A stretch of DNA of 64,000 nt from Pseudorhodoferax soli (lineage in GTDB: Bacteria; Pseudomonadota; Gammaproteobacteria; Burkholderiales; Burkholderiaceae_C), in contig NZ_QPJK01000007.1 of NCBI RefSeq assembly GCF_003337555.1, positions 320,553 to 384,552 of the forward strand, given 5' to 3'. Numbering within the stretch: position 1 is the first letter of the stretch; every line of letters starts with the position of its first letter. The notes below the pieces were generated by a model. That model did no database searches, had not been told where the DNA came from, and saw nothing but the letters and a program-made list of their open reading frames with translations. This document shows, one piece after another, positions 1 through 11,364 of the stretch. Both the position numbers and the translations under genes were made by a program.

Positions 1-1488
1 TGGGCCGCCCGCGCCGGCTTCGGGCGCCACGTGCAGCACGACGGTGCCGTAGGCCGTGCCGCTCATGCGCGCATCCGAGATGCGCACCATGTCCTTCACG
101 CCCTGGCGCAGCAGCTTGGGCGGCAGGCCCATGTTGCCGACCTCGGCCATGCCCGGGTAGCCGCGGGGGCCGCAGTTCTTGAGCACCAGCACCGAGTCGG
201 CATCCACCTCCAGTGCCTCGTCGACGATGCGCTCCTTGTAGTGCTCCAGGTTCTCGAACACCACGGCGCGGCCGCGGTGCTGCAGCAACGCCGGAGTAGC
301 GGCCGAGGGCTTGAGCACGGCGCCGCGCGGCGCCAGGTTGCCGCGCAGGATGCGCATGCCGCCGTCGGGCAGCAGCGGCTTGTCGAGCGGGCGAATCACC
401 TCGTCGTCGTAGCTCGGCGCATCCTTCACGTTGTCCCACAGCGTGTGGCCGTTCACGGTCAGCGCTTCGGGGTGCGGCAACAGGCCATGCTCGCCCAGGC
501 GGCGCAGCACGGCCGGCAGGCCGCCCGCGTAGTAGAACTCCTCCATCAGGAAGCGGCCCGAGGGCATCAGGTCGACCAGCGTGGGGGTGCCGGCGCCGAT
601 GCGTGTCCAGTCTTCCAGCTCCAGCGGCACGCCGATGCGGCCCGCGATGGCCTTCAGGTGGATCACCGCGTTGGTCGATCCACCGATGGCCGCGTTCACG
701 CGGATCGCGTTCTCGAAGGCCTGGCGCGTGAGGATCTTGGACAGGCTGAGGCCCTCGCGCGCCATGGCCACGGCGCGTGCGCCCGACATCTGCGCCAGCA
801 CGTAGCGCCGGGCATCCACCGCCGGGATCGCTGCGTTGTGCGGCAGCGAGGTGCCCAGCGCCTCGGCCATGCAGGCCATGGTAGAGGCCGTGCCCATGGT
901 GTTGCAGGTGCCGGCCGAGCGCGACATCCCGCCCTCGGCCGCCAGGAACTGGTGCAGGTTGATCTCGCCCGCTTTCAAGGATTCGTGCAGCTGCCACACG
1001 GCCGTGCCAGAGCCGATGTTGCGACCCTCCAGCTTGCCGTTGAGCATCGGCCCGCCCGTGACCACGATGGCCGGGATGTCGCAGCTGGCCGCGCCCATCA
1101 GCAGAGCGGGCGTGGTCTTGTCGCAGCCGGTCAGCAGCACCACGGAATCGATGGGGTTGCCGCGGATGGCCTCCTCCACGTCCATGCTGGCCAGGTTGCG
1201 CGTGAGCATGGCGGTCGGCCGCAGGTTCGATTCGCCGTTGGAGAACACGGGGAACTCCACCGGGAAGCCGCCCGCCTCCGAGATGCCGCGCTTGACGTGC
1301 TCGGCGATCTTGCGGAAGTGCGCGTTGCAGGGCGTCAGCTCCGACCAGGTGTTGCAGATGCCGACGATGGGCCGGCCGTCGAACTCGTGGTCGGGGATGC
1401 CTTGGTTCTTCATCCAGCTGCGGTACATGAAGCCGTTCTTGTCGGCCGTGCCGAACCAGGCGGCGGAGCGGAGTTTCTTCTGGGTCAT
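1..1488 (-). CDS. IlvD/Edd-family aldonate dehydratase (L-arabinonate dehydratase-like), 3' end off window
   Basis: Dehydrates a sugar acid to a 2-keto-3-deoxy acid using a [2Fe-2S] cluster and Mg2+. 496 residues are visible; the family is usually about 580, so the C-terminus lies beyond position 1. The protein starts MTQKKLRSAAWFGTADKNG at an ATG at 1486-1488. Cluster-ligand motifs are present: a Cys in the stretch ending SELTPCN (near residue 54), TGCDKTTPA, and [11 protein letters not shown]. It lies 7 bp downstream of the YjfF-like permease, so it is the last visible gene of the transport operon. With the dehydrogenase and lactonase further along it fits a non-phosphorylative aldose oxidation pathway. 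L-arabinonate, D-xylonate, D-galactonate and D-fuconate dehydratases share these motifs, so the exact substrate is not fixed. Confidence 0.9.
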   Translation of the reverse strand, partial: MTQKKLRSAAWFGTADKNGFMYRSWMKNQGIPDHEFDGRPIVGICNTWSELTPCNAHFRKIAEHVKRGISEAGGFPVEFPVFSNGESNLRPTAMLTRNLASMDVEEAIRGNPIDSVVLLTGCDKTTPALLMGAASCDIPAIVVTGGPMLNGKLEGRNIGSGTAVWQLHESLKAGEINLHQFLAAEGGMSRSAGTCNTMGTASTMACMAEALGTSLPHNAAIPAVDARRYVLAQMSGARAVAMAREGLSLSKILTRQAFENAIRVNAAIGGSTNAVIHLKAIAGRIGVPLELEDWTRIGAGTPTLVDLMPSGRFLMEEFYYAGGLPAVLRRLGEHGLLPHPEALTVNGHTLWDNVKDAPSYDDEVIRPLDKPLLPDGGMRILRGNLAPRGAVLKPSAATPALLQHRGRAVVFENLEHYKERIVDEALEVDADSVLVLKNCGPRGYPGMAEVGNMGLPPKLLRQGVKDMVRISDARMSGTAYGTVVLHVAPEAGAGGP

Positions 1489-1495
1489 GGAGAGG

Positions 1496-2503
1496 TCACC
1501 GGTTGGGGCCGCGCGCCGTGATAAAGCGCTGCAGGATGCAGAAGACAAACAGCAGCGCGCCCACGACGATGCGCGTCCACCACGAGCTCAGCGTGCCGTC
1601 GAAGGAAATCAGCGTCTGGATGATCCCCAGCATCAGCACGCCGAACAGCGTGCCGGCCAGGTAGCCCACGCCGCCCGACAGCAGCGTGCCGCCGATGACG
1701 ACCGCGGCGATCGCATCGAGCTCCAGGCCCAGCGCGTGCAGGCCGTAGCCCGACAGCATGTAGAACGTGAACAGCACGCCGGCCAGCGCCGAGCACAGCC
1801 CCGACAGCGCGTACACGCCCACGAGGGTGCGACGCACCGGCAGCCCCATGAGCCGGGCCGACTGCTCGTTGCCGCCGATGGCGTAGACGGTGCGGCCGAA
1901 CGGCGTCCAGTGCGCCACATAGATGGCCAGCGCCAGCACCACCAGCGCGATCACCGCCGACAGCGACAGCGAGGTCTCGCCCGGCAGCGGGATGCGGATC
2001 TGCGCCAGCTCGGAATAGGCTTCGTTGGTGATGCTGATCGAATCGATGCTGATCAGGTAGCACAGCCCGCGCGCGAGGAACATGCCGGCGAGCGTGACGA
2101 TGAAGGGCTGCAGCCGGAAGCGCTCGATCAGCAGCCCCATGAAGCCGCCGAACAAGGTGCCCATCACCAGCACCAAGGGGATGGTGGCGAGCGGGCTCCA
2201 GCCGTGGCGCTCGACCAGCGATGCCGAGACCATGGTGGTCAGCGCGATGACCGAGCCCACCGACAGGTCGATGCCGCCCGTGAGGATCACGAAGCTCATG
2301 CCGATGGCCACCACCAGCACGAAGGCGTTGTCGATCAGCAGGTTCAGGAACACCTGCGCCGAGAAGAAGCCGTCGTAGCGCAGGCCGCCCAGCGTGGCCA
2401 CGGCGACGAACAGCGAGACGGTGGCGGCCAGCGGAAGATACTTCGGGTCCAGGCGCGGCGCGCCAGGTGTGGGCGCCAGGGGCGGTGCGGGCACGCTGCT
2501 CAT
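1496..2503 (-). CDS. yjfF: sugar ABC transporter permease, YjfF-like
   Basis: Integral membrane subunit of a CUT2 (ribose/galactofuranose-type) ABC importer, 335 residues. It has 8-10 hydrophobic segments and the BPD_transp_2 hallmarks [10 protein letters not shown] (near residue 75) and GGNEQSARLMGLPV (near residue 215). The start at 2501-2503 (MSSVPAPPL) overlaps the stop of the upstream permease gene by ATGA, indicating translational coupling. It pairs with the YtfT-like permease just upstream, as YjfF and YtfT do in the E. coli galactofuranose system. The substrate here is inferred only from family and context. Confidence 0.9.
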   Translation of the reverse strand: MSSVPAPPLAPTPGAPRLDPKYLPLAATVSLFVAVATLGGLRYDGFFSAQVFLNLLIDNAFVLVVAIGMSFVILTGGIDLSVGSVIALTTMVSASLVERHGWSPLATIPLVLVMGTLFGGFMGLLIERFRLQPFIVTLAGMFLARGLCYLISIDSISITNEAYSELAQIRIPLPGETSLSLSAVIALVVLALAIYVAHWTPFGRTVYAIGGNEQSARLMGLPVRRTLVGVYALSGLCSALAGVLFTFYMLSGYGLHALGLELDAIAAVVIGGTLLSGGVGYLAGTLFGVLMLGIIQTLISFDGTLSSWWTRIVVGALLFVFCILQRFITARGPNR

Positions 2504-3516
2504 TGCAGGCCCCCCGCCGGCCGCACGGCCAGCACGCGCAGCGCGCTGCGGAACTCGGCCGACTGCAACAGCATCACGGCGAACACCACGACGGCCTTGA
2601 CAACGAGGTTGATCTCGGGCGGCACGCCCAGCGAGTAGATGGCGTAGGTCAGCGTCTGGATGATCAGCGCGCCGATCACGCTGCCGACCAGGCTGAAGCG
2701 CCCGCCGGTCAGCAGAGTGCCACCCAAAGTGACGGCGAGGATCGCATCGAGTTCCAGGAGCTGGCCCGCGTTGTTGGCGTCGGCGCTCTTGATGTTGGAG
2801 CTGATCAACAGGCCTGCCATGCCGGCGCACAGGCCGCACACCGCGTAGGCGCCCAGCACCAGCCGCTTCGCCTGCACCCCGGCCACACGGGCCGCGGTGG
2901 GGTTGATGCCCACCGACTGGATGAACAAGCCGAGTGCGCTGCGCGTGGCGGCCAGGTACAGCAGTGCGAACACCGCCGCCACCACGAACACCGAGAACGG
3001 CAGGCCCAGCAGGTAGCCGCCGCCCAGGAAGAAAAATGGCTTGTGGTAGACCGTGAGGATCTGCCCGTCGGTGATCAGCTGCGCAATGCCGCGGCCGGCC
3101 ACCATGAGGATCAGCGTGGCGATGATGGGCTGCATGCCCACGCCGGCCACCAGCACGCCGTTCCACACCCCGCAGACCAGCGCCACGCCCAGGGCCGCCA
3201 CGATGGCCAGCGGCAGGCCGAAGCGGGCCGTGCCATCCACGTTGCCGCCGATGGCCCAGGCCGCGACCGCCGCGCTGATGGCCACCACGGCGCCCATCGA
3301 GATGTCGATGCCGCGGGTGGCGATCACCAGCGTCATGCCCAGCGAGACCAGGATGAGCGGGGCCGCGCGGTTCGAGATGTCGATCAGGCTGCCGTACAGA
3401 TGGCCCTCGCGCCATTCGATGCGCAGGAAGCCGGGGTTGAAGGCGGCGTTGACGATGAGCAGGATGGCCAGGGTGACCAGGGGCCAGACCAGGCGGTGTT
3501 GCATCCAGCGGCTCAT
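2500..3516 (-). CDS. ytfT: sugar ABC transporter permease, YtfT-like
   Basis: CUT2-family permease of 338 residues with multiple membrane helices and the conserved ATRGIDISMGAVVA loop. It is the partner of the YjfF-like permease and presumably uses the ATPase at 3920-5416. I chose the ATG at 3514-3516 (MSRWMQHRLVW). A TTG five codons upstream is possible but adds only MGVHD. The 403 bp between this gene and the ATPase gene hold a pair of inverted palindromic repeats, an unusual break inside an otherwise tightly overlapping operon. This gene may therefore have its own transcript level. Confidence 0.88.
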   Translation of the reverse strand: MSRWMQHRLVWPLVTLAILLIVNAAFNPGFLRIEWREGHLYGSLIDISNRAAPLILVSLGMTLVIATRGIDISMGAVVAISAAVAAWAIGGNVDGTARFGLPLAIVAALGVALVCGVWNGVLVAGVGMQPIIATLILMVAGRGIAQLITDGQILTVYHKPFFFLGGGYLLGLPFSVFVVAAVFALLYLAATRSALGLFIQSVGINPTAARVAGVQAKRLVLGAYAVCGLCAGMAGLLISSNIKSADANNAGQLLELDAILAVTLGGTLLTGGRFSLVGSVIGALIIQTLTYAIYSLGVPPEINLVVKAVVVFAVMLLQSAEFRSALRVLAVRPAGGLQ

Positions 3517-3596
3517 GTCGTGCACCCCCAACGCTTGGCGCTTGCTTGCGCGCGGTGACTGGGCTGTGCGCTGTCACTGGGTCGCGCGCGGGCCGA

Positions 3597-3687
3597 GGCC
3601 ACCGGGTGGCCCCTTCCGCGAATGTCCCCCGCCAGGGCCGCAGGCGGCCCAGGCTCCTCCTTTATTTCGCTGCAGGGGCCACCCAGT
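3597..3687 (-). repeat. palindromic intergenic repeat, copy 1
   Basis: Read on the minus strand, it has a GCAGCGAAATAAAGGAGGAG block, then a GC-rich stem-loop (GCCTGGGCCGC / GCGGCCCTGGC type), then a GGGGGACATTCGCGG block. The copy is bounded by its own inverted ends, ACCGGGTGGCCCC at 3601-3613 and GGGGCCACCCAGT at 3675-3687 (one mismatch). A perfect GGCCACC-G-GGTGGCC palindrome at 3597-3611 overlaps the left end. It shares the conserved blocks with copy 2 in opposite orientation. It looks like a REP/MITE-like intergenic element rather than a gene. Confidence 0.75.
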
Positions 3688-3754
3688 ACCCTCGACCTTG
3701 GACACGTCGCGTCGTGCTGACGGATGCAACGCGACGCTGCCAGACCACGACGAT

Positions 3755-3860
3755 GGTGTGCTCCACGCAGCGAAATAAAGGAGGAGGCCTTGCCCGCCTT
3801 GACGGCCCCAGGCCGGCAAGGCGGGCAAGGCCGGGGGACATTCGCGGAGTGGAGTACACC
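3755..3860 (+). repeat. palindromic intergenic repeat, copy 2 (opposite orientation)
   Basis: Contains GCAGCGAAATAAAGGAGGAG at 3767-3786 and GGGGGACATTCGCGG near 3833-3847, the same blocks as copy 1. Between them is a perfect 14-bp stem, CCTTGCCCGCCTTG (3788-3801) and CAAGGCGGGCAAGG (3817-3830). The outer ends form a different inverted repeat from copy 1, GGTGTGCTCCAC (3755-3766) and GTGGAGTACACC (3849-3860). Conserved blocks with variable central stems and variable ends suggest a repeat family with compensatory change. Confidence 0.75.
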
Positions 3861-3919
3861 GTCGGCGCGGTCCCGCACCAACGCGTGGTCCACCCCCAAA
3901 CGCGCGCACTGAACATGGG

Positions 3920-5416
3920 TCATACAGCCGCCGCAATCATCTCGTACACATCGTCCTCCGTGCTGCCCGCCGGCAGCTCCCCCACCTTGCGCCGATCCCG
4001 CAGCACCACGATGCGGTGCGCCACGCGCACCACCTCGCTGATCTCCGACGAGATGAAGACCACCGCCATGCCGGCCTCGGCCAGCTGCAGGATCTGCTCC
4101 ATGATTTCCTGCTTGGCCGCCACGTCGATGCCGCGCGTGGGCTCGTCCAAGATGAGCAGTCGGGGCGCCGTGGCCAGCCAGCGTGCGATCACGGCCTTCT
4201 GCTGGTTGCCGCCTGAGAGCAGGCCTATAGGTGTCTCCACGCTGGCCGTCTTGATGCCCAACTGAGCGACGAAGCGCTCGGCCAGCCGCGTCTGCTCGGC
4301 ATGCGACAAAAACTTGCCCACGCCCATGCGCGCCTGCAGCGCCAGCGCGATGTTCTCGCGCACCGACAGCTCGGCGACGATGCCGTCGGTCTTGCGCTCC
4401 TCCGGGCACAGGGCCAGGCCGGCGGCGATCGCGTCCGAAGGGCTGGCGAAGCGCACGGCGTTGCCGTCGATGGACAGCGTGCCGCGGTCGGGCATTTCCA
4501 GCCCGAACAGCAGGCGCGCGAGTTCGGTGCGGCCTGCGCCCAGCAGGCCGGCCAGGCCCACGACCTCGCCGGCGCGCACCTGCAGGTCGATGGGCTGCAG
4601 CTGCGCCGCCTGGCCCAGTCCCTCAGCGCGCAGCAGCGGCACGGCACCGGCCTCCGTGACCTGCGTCGGCACCGTGCGCGCCTGGGCCGCAGCAAGTTCA
4701 CGCCCCAGCATGGCCGCGATCAGCGCGGGCGCCGGCAGCTCGGCCACCGGCCACTCGCCCACCCATCCGCCGTTGCGCAACACCGTGATGCGGTCGGACA
4801 CCGCGTAGACCTGGTTCATGAAGTGCGTGACGAAGACGATGGCCAGGCCCTCGTCGCGCAGCTTGCGCAGCACGGTGAACAGCTTGCGCACCTCGTCGTC
4901 GTCCAGGCTGGAAGTGGGCTCGTCGAGGATCAGCACGCGGGCTTCGACACCCAGCGCGCGCCCGATGGCCACCATCTGCTGCACCGCCACGGGGTAGCTC
5001 GACAACAGGCGCGTCACGTCGATGGACAGGCCGATGCGTGCCAGCAGCTCGCGCGCCTGGGCGTGCACGGCCTTCCAGTCGATGCGCAGGCCGCGCTTCG
5101 GATAACGCCCGGCGAACATGTTCTCCGCCACCGAGAGGTTGGGGCACAGGTTCACCTCCTGGTAGACCGTGCTGATGCCCAGCCGCTGCGCCGCGATCGG
5201 CGAGTCGGGCCGCACCAGTTCGCCGCCCAGCCGGATCTCGCCCGCGCTGGCCGGGAACACGCCCGTCAGCACCTTGATCAGCGTGGACTTGCCGGCGCCG
5301 TTCTGGCCCATCAGTGCGTGGATCTCGCCGGGGTACAGGCGCAACTGCACGTCGCGCAGCACCTCGATGTCACCGAAGCGCTTCGTGATGCCGGACAGCT
5401 CAAGTACCGGATTCAT
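3920..5416 (-). CDS. ytfR: sugar ABC transporter ATP-binding protein, YtfR-like
   Basis: Energises a CUT2 importer; 498 residues with two tandem ABC domains, as usual for this class. The first half has the Walker A GQNGAGKST (near residue 38) and Walker B LILDEPTSSLD. The second half has the degenerate P-loop GLLGAGRTE, the signature LSGGNQQK, and [11 protein letters not shown]. The start at 5414-5416 ([15 protein letters not shown]) overlaps the stop of the preceding permease by ATGA. It most likely serves the YtfT/YjfF permease pair downstream, although it is translationally coupled to the GguB-like gene upstream. Confidence 0.92.
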   Translation of the reverse strand: MNPVLELSGITKRFGDIEVLRDVQLRLYPGEIHALMGQNGAGKSTLIKVLTGVFPASAGEIRLGGELVRPDSPIAAQRLGISTVYQEVNLCPNLSVAENMFAGRYPKRGLRIDWKAVHAQARELLARIGLSIDVTRLLSSYPVAVQQMVAIGRALGVEARVLILDEPTSSLDDDEVRKLFTVLRKLRDEGLAIVFVTHFMNQVYAVSDRITVLRNGGWVGEWPVAELPAPALIAAMLGRELAAAQARTVPTQVTEAGAVPLLRAEGLGQAAQLQPIDLQVRAGEVVGLAGLLGAGRTELARLLFGLEMPDRGTLSIDGNAVRFASPSDAIAAGLALCPEERKTDGIVAELSVRENIALALQARMGVGKFLSHAEQTRLAERFVAQLGIKTASVETPIGLLSGGNQQKAVIARWLATAPRLLILDEPTRGIDVAAKQEIMEQILQLAEAGMAVVFISSEISEVVRVAHRIVVLRDRRKVGELPAGSTEDDVYEMIAAAV

Positions 5417-6632
5417 GCCTTGTTCTTGTGATAAACGTCGATGAACACCGCCGCCAGCAGCACCAGCCCCTTGATGACCTGCTGGTAGTCGATGCCGATG
5501 CCCAGGATGGACATGCCGTTGTTCATCACGCCCATGATGAAGGCGCCGATCACCGCGCCCATGACCTTGCCGACCCCGCCCGAGGCCGACGCGCCGCCGA
5601 TGAAGCAGGCCGCGATCACGTCGAGCTCGAAGCCCAGGCCGGCCTTGGGCGTGGCGGTGTTGAGCCGCGCCGCGAACACCAGGCCGGCCAGCGCGGCCAG
5701 CACGCCCATGTTCACGAAGGTGAGGAACGACAGCCGCCTGGTGTCGATGCCAGACAGCCGCGCGGCCTTCTCGTTGCCGCCCAGTGCGTAGACGCGCCGG
5801 CCGATGGTGGTGCGCCGCGTGACGAAGTCGAACAGCAGGATCAGCAAGGCCATCACCACCAGCACATTGGGCAGGCCGCGGTACGAGGCCAGCAGCCACG
5901 AGAAGCCGATCAGGATCGCCGCGAACACCACGGTCTTCGCCACGAAGAAGCCACCCGGCTCGCTGGTGATGCCGTGCGCCCGCTGGCGTTGGCGTGCACG
6001 CCAGCCCGTCCACGCGAACAGCAGTGCGGCGCCAATGCCCAGCAGCAGCGTGAACGGACGCAGATTCTGCTGACCCGGCGTCGGCGGCGCGGCGAACGGG
6101 TCGGGAATGAAGCCCGAGCTCAGGCCCTGGAAGACTTCGGGAAACGGCCCCACCGACTGCCCGGCCAGCACCGCCAGTGCCAGCCCCTTGAACACCAGCA
6201 TGCCGGCCAGCGTGACGATGAAGGACGGAATGCGCGCATAGGCCACGAACCAGCCCTGCGCCGCGCCGATCAGCCCACCGACCACCAGGCAGGCCAGCGC
6301 GGCCGGCAGCACTGGCCAGTCGTACTGCACCATCAGCACGGCCGCCACGGCACCGACGAAGCCGCAGACCGAGCCCACCGACAGGTCGATGTGGCCGGCC
6401 ACGATGACCAGCAGCATGCCCAGCGCCATGATGACGATGTAGCTGTTCTGCAGCACCAGGTTGGTCAGGTTCAGCGGCTGCATCAGCGTGCCGTCGGTCA
6501 TGACCTGGAAGAACACCATGATCGCCACGAGGCTCAACAACATGCCGTATTCGCGGAAGTTGTGGCGCAGGTAGCTGCCGATGGAAGGCGTGGCGGCGGC
6601 TGGCGCTGCGCGCGCGGGCAATGTCTCTTCTG

Positions 6633-6636
<4 letters not shown>
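5413..6636 (-). CDS. gguB: multiple-sugar ABC transporter permease, GguB-like
   Basis: Membrane subunit of a ChvE-type multiple-sugar importer, 407 residues. This is longer than the YtfT/YjfF permeases, as expected for GguB/XylH-like proteins. It has about ten hydrophobic segments, the [14 protein letters not shown] loop (near residue 80) and [13 protein letters not shown] in the second half. The ATG at 6634-6636 ([11 protein letters not shown]) overlaps the stop of the GguA-like gene by ATGA. Its order behind the binding protein and ATPase matches the known chvE-gguA-gguB layout of Agrobacterium. Confidence 0.92.
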
Positions 6637-8180
<1,544 letters not shown>

Positions 8181-8193
8181 GAAATCTCGCCGT

Positions 8194-9258
8194 TTACTTG
8201 ATCTGCGCGGCCTTGTAGTAGCCGCTGCCGACCAGCACGGGCTCCCAGTTGCTCTTGTCCACGGTGACGGGCTTGAGCAGGTAGGACGGAACGACCTTCA
8301 CGCCGTTGTTGTAGGTCTTGCTGTCGTTGACCTCGGGCTGCTTGCCCGAGACCACCGCGTCCACCATGTTGGCCGCCACCTTGGCCAGCTCGCGCGTGTC
8401 CTTGAAGATGCTGGAGTACTGCTCGCCGCGCAGAATGGACTTGACCGATTGCACCTCGGCGTCCTGCCCGCTCACGACGGGGCACGGCGTCTGCTTGGTG
8501 CAGTAGCCCACGCCCTTGAGCGAGGACAGGATGCCGATGGACAGCCCGTCGTAGGGCGACAGCACGGCATCGACCTTGGCATTGCCGTAGAAGGCCGACA
8601 GCAGGTTGTCCATGCGCGCCTGCGCCACCGCGCCGTCCCAGCGCAGCGTGCCCACCTTGTCCATGCCCATCTGCTTGCTGCGCACCACCAGTTTGCCGCT
8701 GTCGATGTAGGGCTTGAGCACGCTCATCGCGCCGTCGTAGAAGAAGAAGGCGTTGTTGTCGTCCGGCGAACCACCGAACAGCTCGATGTTGAAGGGGCCC
8801 TTGCCTTGCTTGAGGCCCAGCGCGTCGACGATGGAGGAAGCCTGCAGCACGCCCACCTGGAAGTTGTCGAAGGTGGCGTAGTAGTCGACGTTCTTCGAGC
8901 CCTTGATCAGCCGGTCGTAGGCGATGACCTTGACGCCCTTGTCGGCCGCGTTCTGCAGCGCCTTGGACAGCGTGGTGCCGTCGATGGATGCGATCACCAG
9001 CACCTTGGCGCCCTTGGTGACCATGTTCTCGATCTGCGCCAGCTGGTTCGGGATGTCGTCGTCGGCGTACTGCAGGTCGGTCTTGTAGCCGCGCTCTTTC
9101 AGCACCTTGACCATGTTGTTGCCGTCGTCGATCCAGCGGGCCGAGGACTTGGTCGGCATCGAGATGCCCACCATGCCTTTGTCCTGGGCCTGCGCCCCGG
9201 GGGCCAGGGCCAGCACGACGGCGGTGGCAGCGAGGGTCTTGAGGAAAGTGCGCTTCAT
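8194..9258 (-). CDS. chvE: multiple-sugar-binding periplasmic receptor, ChvE-like
   Basis: Periplasmic receptor of 354 residues for a CUT2 importer. It has a clear Sec signal peptide with cleavage probably after AQA near residue 23, then a mature chain beginning [18 protein letters not shown]. Family features include the [16 protein letters not shown] stretch and [12 protein letters not shown]. ChvE homologues bind several aldoses (L-arabinose, D-xylose, D-galactose, D-fucose, D-glucose), and in Agrobacterium ChvE also signals to a sensor kinase. No such kinase is nearby, so only a transport role can be supported. A good AGGAGAA ribosome-binding site precedes the ATG. Confidence 0.93.
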   Translation of the reverse strand: MKRTFLKTLAATAVVLALAPGAQAQDKGMVGISMPTKSSARWIDDGNNMVKVLKERGYKTDLQYADDDIPNQLAQIENMVTKGAKVLVIASIDGTTLSKALQNAADKGVKVIAYDRLIKGSKNVDYYATFDNFQVGVLQASSIVDALGLKQGKGPFNIELFGGSPDDNNAFFFYDGAMSVLKPYIDSGKLVVRSKQMGMDKVGTLRWDGAVAQARMDNLLSAFYGNAKVDAVLSPYDGLSIGILSSLKGVGYCTKQTPCPVVSGQDAEVQSVKSILRGEQYSSIFKDTRELAKVAANMVDAVVSGKQPEVNDSKTYNNGVKVVPSYLLKPVTVDKSNWEPVLVGSGYYKAAQIK

Positions 9259-9296
9259 GGAGATTCTCCTGTTGTCGGTTGTCGAGAGCCCGGCGC

Positions 9297-10259
9297 TCAG
9301 TACTTGCGCTTGGGGAACTCCGCCGCCGCCGTCTCCATCGGGAAGATGCTCTCCACCGTCTCGATGCGCTTGGGGATGGTCTTGCCGGCCTGGATGTCCT
9401 TCACGGCGGCCATCAGCTGCGGGCCCAGCAGCGGGCTGCATTCGACCGACACATTGAGCTTGCCGGCGATCATGGCTTCGAAGGCGCCCTTCACGGCGTC
9501 GATCGAGATGATGGTGATGTCCTTGGCGGGCTTGAGGCCGGCTTCCTCGATGGCCTGGATCGCGCCGATGGCCATGTCGTCGTTGTGCGCGTAGAGCACG
9601 TTGATGCCCTTGCCCTCGGCCTTGAGGAAGGCTTCCATGACCTCCTTGCCCTTGGCGCGCGTGAAGTCGCCAGTCTGGCTGCGCACGATCTTGAACTTCG
9701 GGTCGGCCTTGATGATTTCCTCGAAGCCCTTCTTGCGGTCGATGGCCGGGGCGGAGCCCACCGTGCCCTGCAGTTCGACGATGCGCACCTCGCCGGTCTG
9801 GCCCTTCATTTTCTCGACCAGCCAGCGGCCGGCCTTGCGGCCTTCTTCGACGAAGTCCGAGCCCATGAAGGTGACGTAGAGCGAGGTGTCCTTGGAGTTC
9901 ACGGCGCGGTCGGTCAGCACGACGGGGATCTTGGCGGCCTTGGCCTCGCGCAGCACGTTGTCCCAGCCCGATTCGACGACCGGCGAGAACGCGATCACGT
10001 CGACCTTCTGGGCGATGAAGGCGCGGATGGCCTTGATCTGGTTCTCCTGCTTCTGCTGCGCGTCGGAGAACTTCAGTTCGATGCCGGCATCCTTGGCGGC
10101 GGCCTTGATGGATTCGGTATTGGCGGTGCGCCATTCGCTTTCGGCACCGACCTGGCTGAAGCCCAGCACGATCTTCTTCTGGGCGAACAGCGGGCCGTGC
10201 AGTGCGGCAGCGGAAAGGGCCGCGGTGGCGGCGATGACGTGGCGGCGGGTGATGGGCAT
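9297..10259 (-). CDS. ytfQ: sugar-binding periplasmic protein, YtfQ-like
   Basis: First gene of the minus-strand transport operon, 320 residues. It opens [20 protein letters not shown], a secretion signal with a twin arginine, and the mature chain starts near [20 protein letters not shown]. That start and the [20 protein letters not shown] segment are typical of the YtfQ galactofuranose/galactose receptor family. The ATG at 10257-10259 is preceded by AGGAGA, so a longer frame starting further upstream is rejected. It is separated from its presumed ATPase and permeases (ytfR, ytfT, yjfF) by the complete ChvE-GguAB set. Confidence 0.92.
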   Translation of the reverse strand: MPITRRHVIAATAALSAAALHGPLFAQKKIVLGFSQVGAESEWRTANTESIKAAAKDAGIELKFSDAQQKQENQIKAIRAFIAQKVDVIAFSPVVESGWDNVLREAKAAKIPVVLTDRAVNSKDTSLYVTFMGSDFVEEGRKAGRWLVEKMKGQTGEVRIVELQGTVGSAPAIDRKKGFEEIIKADPKFKIVRSQTGDFTRAKGKEVMEAFLKAEGKGINVLYAHNDDMAIGAIQAIEEAGLKPAKDITIISIDAVKGAFEAMIAGKLNVSVECSPLLGPQLMAAVKDIQAGKTIPKRIETVESIFPMETAAAEFPKRKY

Positions 10260-10323
10260 CGGTTTGTCTCCTGGTGGCATGCGTGGACGCCTGAGGTGGG
10301 CTGGTTGCCAGCGCATGGCCCGC

Positions 10324-10353
10324 AGTGTAAGAATTAAACGTGTATCCATCCAA
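10324..10353 (-). promoter_or_regulatory. predicted promoter of the sugar transport operon
   Basis: On the minus strand, TTGGAT (complement of 10348-10353) and TACACT (complement of 10324-10329) are separated by 18 bp. This would start transcription about 58 nt upstream of the ytfQ-like ATG. It sits in an unusually AT-rich patch between the operon and the divergent LysR gene, where a LysR-type regulator would be expected to bind. No convincing operator dyad beyond CATC-N12-GATG was recognised. Confidence 0.5.
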
Positions 10354-10401
10354 TACTATTTTGATGAAAACCGATATCTCTAAGCGCATCGGGCAAACCC
10401 T

Positions 10402-11364
10402 GTGACGGCAGCGCCCGAACACGCGCACTGGTTCCTGCGCGCAAGGCTCAAGACGCGGCAGTTGCTGCTGCTCGTCGCGCTGGCCGACGAGGGCAACATC
10501 CACGCCGCCGCGCGCCTGCTGAACATGACGCAGCCGGCCGCTTCCAAGTTGCTGAAAGACCTGGAGGACATGCTGGAGGTGCCGCTGTTCGAACGCCTGC
10601 CGCGCGGCATGCGCCCCACCTGGTATGGCGAGACCATGATCCGCCATGCGCGCGAGGCGCTGGCCAGCCTGAACCAGGCGCACGAGGAACTGACGGCGCT
10701 CAAGGCCGGGCGCTTCGGCCAGGTCGGCGTGGGCGCCATCACCTCGCCGGCGCTGGCGCTGCTGCCCTCGGCGATTGCCATGGTCAAGCGCGAGCAGCCC
10801 AGCCTGCGCGTGGTGCTGGAGATCGAGACCAGCCCGGTGCTGTTGGAGCACCTGCGCCAGGGCCGGCTCGACATCCTGGTGGCGCGCTTCTTCGCCGAGG
10901 AGGACAAGACCAACCTGCGCTACGAGCCGCTGACCGGCGAGCCGGTGTGCGCGGTGGCGCGGCCGGGCCACCCGCTGGCCGCCGCGCAGGGGCTGGGGCT
11001 GGCCGACGTGGTGAACGCCAGCTGGATCGTGCCGCCGGCCGGCAGCGTGCTGCGGCACCGCTTCGAGCTGATGTTCCAGGAGGCGGGCCTGAAGCCGCCG
11101 ATGGACGTGATCGAGACGGCCGCCCTGCTGTTCATCACGCGCATGCTGCAGCAGAGCGACATGCTCTGCGTGGTGGCGGCCGAGGTGGCGCGCTACTACG
11201 CCGCGCACGGCATCCTGGCCATCATCCCGCTGGAGATGCCCTGCCACATGGACGACTTCGGCTTCATCACGCGCAGCGATCGCATGCTCTCGCCGGGCGC
11301 GCAGCTGCTGCTCAAGGCGCTGAAGACCGCCTGCCTGCCGGTCTACGGCAAAAAGTTCGACTAG
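10402..11364 (+). CDS. gbpR: LysR-type regulator of sugar uptake, GbpR-like
   Basis: DNA-binding regulator of 320 residues. An N-terminal winged helix-turn-helix ([27 protein letters not shown], cut here as [15 protein letters not shown]) spans roughly residues 35-65. A periplasmic-binding-protein-like effector domain follows, with [15 protein letters not shown] near residue 113. It is divergent from the sugar-binding-protein operon, as GbpR is beside chvE in Agrobacterium and Azospirillum, so it probably controls that operon in response to a sugar. The start is a GTG at 10402; no better upstream ATG exists. Its TAG stop shares the bases CTAG with the stop of the convergent dehydrogenase gene. 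Confidence 0.88.
   Translation: MTAAPEHAHWFLRARLKTRQLLLLVALADEGNIHAAARLLNMTQPAASKLLKDLEDMLEVPLFERLPRGMRPTWYGETMIRHAREALASLNQAHEELTALKAGRFGQVGVGAITSPALALLPSAIAMVKREQPSLRVVLEIETSPVLLEHLRQGRLDILVARFFAEEDKTNLRYEPLTGEPVCAVARPGHPLAAAQGLGLADVVNASWIVPPAGSVLRHRFELMFQEAGLKPPMDVIETAALLFITRMLQQSDMLCVVAAEVARYYAAHGILAIIPLEMPCHMDDFGFITRSDRMLSPGAQLLLKALKTACLPVYGKKFD

Larger units (their letters stand above)
3517..3919. other. 403-bp non-coding gap inside the sugar transporter operon, carrying two inverted repeats
   Basis: No credible gene. Short open frames here are chance readings of the repeats. The gap contains two copies of a palindromic repeat in opposite orientation (3597-3687 and 3755-3860). About 67 bp separates them and includes a GTCGCGT/ACGCGAC dyad. 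The remaining bases next to the two flanking genes show no clear promoter. Confidence 0.8.

Noticed and set aside
3546-4265. Several open frames across the 3517-3919 gap
   Set aside because: They run through the inverted repeats and into the antisense of the ATPase gene, with no ribosome site and no coherent protein pattern.
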